11,719 nucleotides of DNA, taken from Sphingobacteriales bacterium (GTDB lineage: Bacteria > Bacteroidota > Bacteroidia > Chitinophagales > Chitinophagaceae). Positions 8,684 through 11,719 of the stretch are shown piece after piece (position 1 is the first letter of the stretch; every line of letters starts with the position of its first letter). The DNA lies in the NCBI GenBank assembly GCA_004294195.1, contig REAQ01000278.1:1-11719 (forward strand), in the 5' to 3' direction. The notes under the pieces were generated by a model. It was given only the letters and a program-made list of their open reading frames with translations. It did no database searches and was not told where the DNA came from. The position numbers and the translations under genes were made by a program.

Positions 8684-9628
8684 ATGGCGTATTCAACAGA
8701 CATATTGGCTATAGCGCACAAACAACAGGTGCTTGCCGAAGATCTGGAGTTGCTTCACCACAAAGAAAAGCAGATCCCCGGCACTTGGAGTTACCAGATC
8801 CAGCGCTATCGCAGGCATTCTTACTGGAATGCTGAAGATACCGGTGTGTTTGTATATCATGTGGAGCCTGACCAGCCGGAGCGGAACTATATGGAGCTTC
8901 GCTTTTGCGTTATGGGAAACGGATATTGTGTAGAAAAGGAGATGGATTGTGACCAATGCCGTATGAGCAGGTCCATGCATTGTGAGCACAAAACGCCCAC
9001 TGTTGATGTGTTGAATTTCCGTTTTGAGCCTGCGCATCTTTCGCAGTTTGCAAAGGGTATGAAAGCTTCCGATGCTACGCAGGATATCATGCAATTCCGC
9101 ACCACATCGTCATTTACCCGGATCCTTCCTTTGTGCGGCAAAATGCGCACCAGCATTGATTCCCTGCTGAATCATCAGTATACAGATACCTTTGAGAATA
9201 TCTTCGTGAATGCGCAAACACAGATCTTGCTGCTATACAGCATGGAGTGTATGATGGGCGTGAAAGAAGAGCCGATGATCGCCTGTAAGTTCCTTCACAA
9301 TGAAGCGGATCGTGAAAAGATCACCATGGCGAGGGAGATACTGATTGAGCATATCGGAGACCCGATCACCATCAAGGAACTGAGCAGGAAAGTAGCGATC
9401 AACGAGTGCTACCTGAAGAAAGGGTTTAAAGAAATGTTCGGCACCACCATTTTTGATTTCTACCAGAACCAACGCATGGAGCATGCCCGATACCTGTTGT
9501 ATGAAAAAGGATTGAGTGTGTCTGAAGTGTCTGCCATGTTAGGTTATTCATCGATCTCCCATTTCTCCACCGCATTCAAAAAGCATACAGGCATTAAGCC
9601 TTGTGAGTTGCTTATACGTAATGGCTGA
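8684..9628 (+). CDS. AraC-family transcriptional regulator, PchR-like
   Basis: A 314-residue DNA-binding regulator. The C-terminal AraC domain (about 212-311) has two helix-turn-helix units: ITIKELSRKVAINECYLKKG (228-247) and SVSEVSAMLGYSSISHFSTA (278-297), followed by FKKHTGIKP. The run NECYLKKGFKEMFGTTIFDF (240-259) closely resembles PchR-type regulators, which sense ferric siderophores. The N-terminal half (1-200) would be the effector domain; it contains a cysteine cluster C82, C89, C92, C100 with H99 and H102. ATG at 8684 is chosen over an upstream TTG at 8675 that lies inside the -7 box. The gene ends at an intrinsic terminator and is followed by a FecA-like receptor on the same strand, which fits control of iron-chelate uptake. 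AraC membership is certain; iron sensing is inferred. Confidence 0.9.
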   Translation: MAYSTDILAIAHKQQVLAEDLELLHHKEKQIPGTWSYQIQRYRRHSYWNAEDTGVFVYHVEPDQPERNYMELRFCVMGNGYCVEKEMDCDQCRMSRSMHCEHKTPTVDVLNFRFEPAHLSQFAKGMKASDATQDIMQFRTTSSFTRILPLCGKMRTSIDSLLNHQYTDTFENIFVNAQTQILLLYSMECMMGVKEEPMIACKFLHNEADREKITMAREILIEHIGDPITIKELSRKVAINECYLKKGFKEMFGTTIFDFYQNQRMEHARYLLYEKGLSVSEVSAMLGYSSISHFSTAFKKHTGIKPCELLIRNG

Positions 9629-9634
9629 CGCCAT

Positions 9635-9666
9635 TAGCTATTAGCTACTTGCTAATAGCTATTTTT
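9635..9666 (+). terminator. Intrinsic terminator of the AraC-type regulator gene
   Basis: TAGCTATTAGC (9635-9645) pairs perfectly with GCTAATAGCTA (9651-9661) around a 5-base loop, and five T residues follow (9662-9666). It starts 7 bases after the stop codon at 9626-9628. The regulator and the receptor gene are therefore likely separate transcripts. Confidence 0.85.
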
Positions 9667-9760
9667 GTCATCCCTTTGTCAAATCCTCCTCGTTTTCCTT
9701 TTCTCGAAAATGCATTTTCCTGATTGCGCAAATCAACCTCGTTTTTGCATGGCAACTTTG
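9664..9760. promoter_or_regulatory. Candidate operator/promoter region of the TonB-dependent receptor
   Basis: The spacer between the terminator and the receptor holds several ordered signals. TTTGTCA occurs at 9664-9670 and 9675-9681, 11 bases apart. GTTTTCCT (9692-9699) and ATTTTCCT (9714-9721) are 22 bases apart, two helical turns, a spacing typical of AraC half-sites. GAAAATGCATTTTC (9706-9719) is a perfect 14-bp palindrome, and TTGCGCAA (9724-9731) a perfect 8-bp one. CAACTTTG (9753-9760) is a 7-of-8 match to the -7 box, 19 bases before the start, with no good -33 partner. Which of these bind protein is not known. Confidence 0.4.
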
Positions 9761-9779
9761 CGGCATAATAGATGATGAG

Positions 9780-11719
9780 ATGAGAAAATCGATGTTATTG
9801 ATCTGCGCAGGTTTATTGTCCCAGTGTTTTGCGCAATCCAATGCCAATCAACCAGATAGTCTGCCCAAAGAACACAAACGCATGGCCGAGATCACCATTG
9901 TAGGGCTTGGCAGTAAGTCTGATATTCACCAGTTACCAGAGATTGTAGGTACCAGTATCTATGCGGGGAAAAAGAATGCATTGATCATGATGGATAATGT
10001 TAAAGCGAATGTTTCCACCAATACCATGCGGCAAGTGATGGCAAAGGTACCGGGCATACACGTCTGGGAAAGCGATGGAAGTGGCATCCAGATTGGGGTT
10101 GCGGCGCGTGGCTTAAGTCCTAACAGAAGTTGGGAGTTTAATGTCCGCCAAAATGGATATGATATCGCCGCGGATCCTTATGGATATCCGGAAGCTTACT
10201 ATAATCCACAGTTACAGGCCGTACAGCGCATTGAGATCATTCGTGGTCATGGCTCCCTTCAATACGGCCCGCAGTTTGGCGGTATGATCAATTACATCTT
10301 GCGCAATGGAAACGAGATCAACAAACCATTTGAAATCGAGACGCAACAGACGGTGGGGAGCTACGGAATGTTCAACACATACAATGCTATTGGCGGGGAG
10401 ACGAAGAAGTTTCACTACTACGCCTACTTTGATCACAGACGTGCCGATGGATGGCGGGATAACTCGGGATACTATACCAACTCGGGATTTGGAACCTTCA
10501 CTTGGCGTGTCAATAACAAGTTGTCCGTAACCGCGGAGATCATGAAGAACCACATTAATAGCCAACAACCCGGAGGCCATACCGACCTGAGTTTTAAGGC
10601 CGATGCGCAAAAGAGTTTCCGCGCAAGAAACTGGATGGATATCAGCTGGTTTACGACGGCCCTGATTATGAACTATCAGCTGGCAGAGAACAGGAAAATC
10701 AATGTGAAGCTCTATCGTGTGGCGGGCGACAGAAACAGTGTGGGTTATATACGGGCGCTCAATATTGGCGATACCATCAATGCATCAACGGGCGAGTATA
10801 ACCCGCGTGCGGTGGACATCGACCAATATCGAAACTTTGGCGTGGAGGCGCGTTATCTCGGTGATTACACTATGTTTGGCCTGCGCAATTCATTGTCTGG
10901 CGGTATCAGGTATTTCCATGGTAATACTTTCCGTTACCGGGATGGTGTTGGAACAACAGGGTCTGATTATACCCTCGAAAGAACCAACACCGTATGGCCG
11001 AGGGATATAGATTATAAAACAAATAACGCAGTAGCATTTGCTGAGAACATCTTCAGGATATCCGAGAAATTTCTGGTGGTGCCGGGTTTGCGATATGAGT
11101 GGATCAATGCTGCAGCTACAGGCATCAATGGATATGTGAACGGCCAGCCCGTGTTTTTGCAAAACCAGCAAAGGCAAAGGGGATTCCTACTGGCAGGGAT
11201 AGGCGCAGAATATCATACCACGGATAAAACGGAATTCTATGCCAACATCACCCAGGCTTACCGGCCCATGCAATTTGCGGACTTGACGGCGCCGCCTACT
11301 ACCAATGAGATCGATGCAAACCTGCAGGACGCAAAAGGCTATAATGCAGACATAGGCTATAGGGGAAGGGTGAAGGGGTGGTTATATTTTGACGTCAGTG
11401 GTTTCTGGCTTCAATACAATAACCGAATTGGGACCATCATCCAGCAGAGAGCAGATGGAAGTTTTTACAACCTTACCACCAACGTTGGCAACAGCAGTAG
11501 CAAGGGTTTAGAGGCTGTAGTTGAATTCAGTCCTGTCAAGGCTTTATTGCCAGGTAGTCAATGGGGAGACGTCAGTTTGTTTGCTTCCTATAGTTACACT
11601 GATGCGAAGTATGATGAATTTGAAGTGGTGCAGCGAGTAGGCAATAATCTCGTTAAGTCAAATCTCAAGGGTAAGTATGTTGAAAATGCCCCACTGAATA
11701 TACTCCGGGCCGGACTAAC
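9780..11719 (+). CDS. FecA-like TonB-dependent outer-membrane receptor, 3'-truncated by window edge
   Basis: The frame is open from ATG 9780 to the window end, 646 codons without a stop. Residues 1-18 form a signal peptide (MRKSMLLICAGLLSQCFA). A probable TonB box AEITIVG is at 36-42. The plug domain follows (about 76-180): VPGIHVWESDGSGIQI, AARGLSPNRS (108-117), DPYGYPEAYYNPQLQAVQRI (132-151), then the ending motif RGHGSLQYGPQFGGMINY, closely resembling E. coli FecA. Beta-barrel strands fill the rest, rich in Tyr, Trp and Asn; the late barrel motif ADIGYRGRV and GLEAVVEFSP are typical. E. coli FecA has about 774 residues, so roughly 100 are missing here. There is no STN signalling domain and no SusC-type carboxypeptidase-like domain. 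The likely substrate is a ferric chelate such as ferric citrate. The regulator upstream probably controls it. Confidence 0.92.
   Translation, partial: MRKSMLLICAGLLSQCFAQSNANQPDSLPKEHKRMAEITIVGLGSKSDIHQLPEIVGTSIYAGKKNALIMMDNVKANVSTNTMRQVMAKVPGIHVWESDGSGIQIGVAARGLSPNRSWEFNVRQNGYDIAADPYGYPEAYYNPQLQAVQRIEIIRGHGSLQYGPQFGGMINYILRNGNEINKPFEIETQQTVGSYGMFNTYNAIGGETKKFHYYAYFDHRRADGWRDNSGYYTNSGFGTFTWRVNNKLSVTAEIMKNHINSQQPGGHTDLSFKADAQKSFRARNWMDISWFTTALIMNYQLAENRKINVKLYRVAGDRNSVGYIRALNIGDTINASTGEYNPRAVDIDQYRNFGVEARYLGDYTMFGLRNSLSGGIRYFHGNTFRYRDGVGTTGSDYTLERTNTVWPRDIDYKTNNAVAFAENIFRISEKFLVVPGLRYEWINAAATGINGYVNGQPVFLQNQQRQRGFLLAGIGAEYHTTDKTEFYANITQAYRPMQFADLTAPPTTNEIDANLQDAKGYNADIGYRGRVKGWLYFDVSGFWLQYNNRIGTIIQQRADGSFYNLTTNVGNSSSKGLEAVVEFSPVKALLPGSQWGDVSLFASYSYTDAKYDEFEVVQRVGNNLVKSNLKGKYVENAPLNILRAGL

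Noticed and set aside
10212..11177. Minus-strand open frames opposite the receptor gene
   Set aside because: The plus frame has clear TonB-dependent receptor motifs across this whole stretch without interruption.
11358..11371. Copy of the 14-base word TATAGGGGAAGGGT also found at 3308-3321
   Set aside because: One 14-base match between two sites in a window of this size is within chance, and this copy lies in coding sequence.

Overview
The window looks like chromosomal DNA of a Bacteroidota bacterium, most likely of the Chitinophagaceae or a close relative (inference). The grounds are the Bacteroidota-type promoter boxes (TAnnTTTG), the absence of Shine-Dalgarno sequences before most starts, a Mfd with the DEEQ form of the Walker B motif, a Tat-exported Gfo/Idh/MocA oxidoreductase paired with a DUF1080 protein, and a PchR-like AraC regulator next to a FecA-like receptor. 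No tRNA, rRNA, CRISPR array, transposase or phage gene is visible. The window is densely coding; every intergenic stretch is under 160 bases and each is described below.

Layout. (1) Bases 1-3305, plus strand: the 3'-terminal five-sixths of mfd (transcription-repair coupling factor), then a small two-helix-region membrane protein of the DUF4870 family. (2) Bases 3311-3365: a perfect 17-bp inverted repeat between convergent genes. (3) Bases 3377-8539, minus strand, read right to left: gyrB, a 68-residue unrecognised protein 19 bases after gyrB, a degenerate long inverted repeat, an unrecognised lipoprotein, a Tat-exported Gfo/Idh/MocA oxidoreductase, and a secreted DUF1080 (3-keto-glycoside hydrolase-type) protein 6 bases after it. 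(4) Bases 8540-8683: a divergent promoter region in which the two -7 boxes are an identical 11-bp word in inverted orientation. (5) Bases 8684-11719, plus strand: a PchR-like AraC-family regulator, a clean intrinsic terminator, a spacer with a 14-bp perfect palindrome, and a FecA-like TonB-dependent receptor that runs off the window.

How the genes fit together. mfd and gyrB are core DNA-maintenance genes. The oxidoreductase/DUF1080 pair is probably a small envelope module acting on 3-keto sugars or glycosides, since one family makes or uses 3-keto sugars and the other cleaves 3-keto-glycosides. The AraC regulator and the receptor form a likely ferric-chelate uptake locus: the receptor is FecA-like in its plug but lacks the N-terminal signalling domain of E. 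coli FecA, so a one-component AraC regulator may replace FecI/FecR control here. I see no clearly undescribed large system. The most useful leads are the regulator/receptor locus, its cysteine cluster and operators, the small gene after gyrB, and the intergenic inverted repeats.
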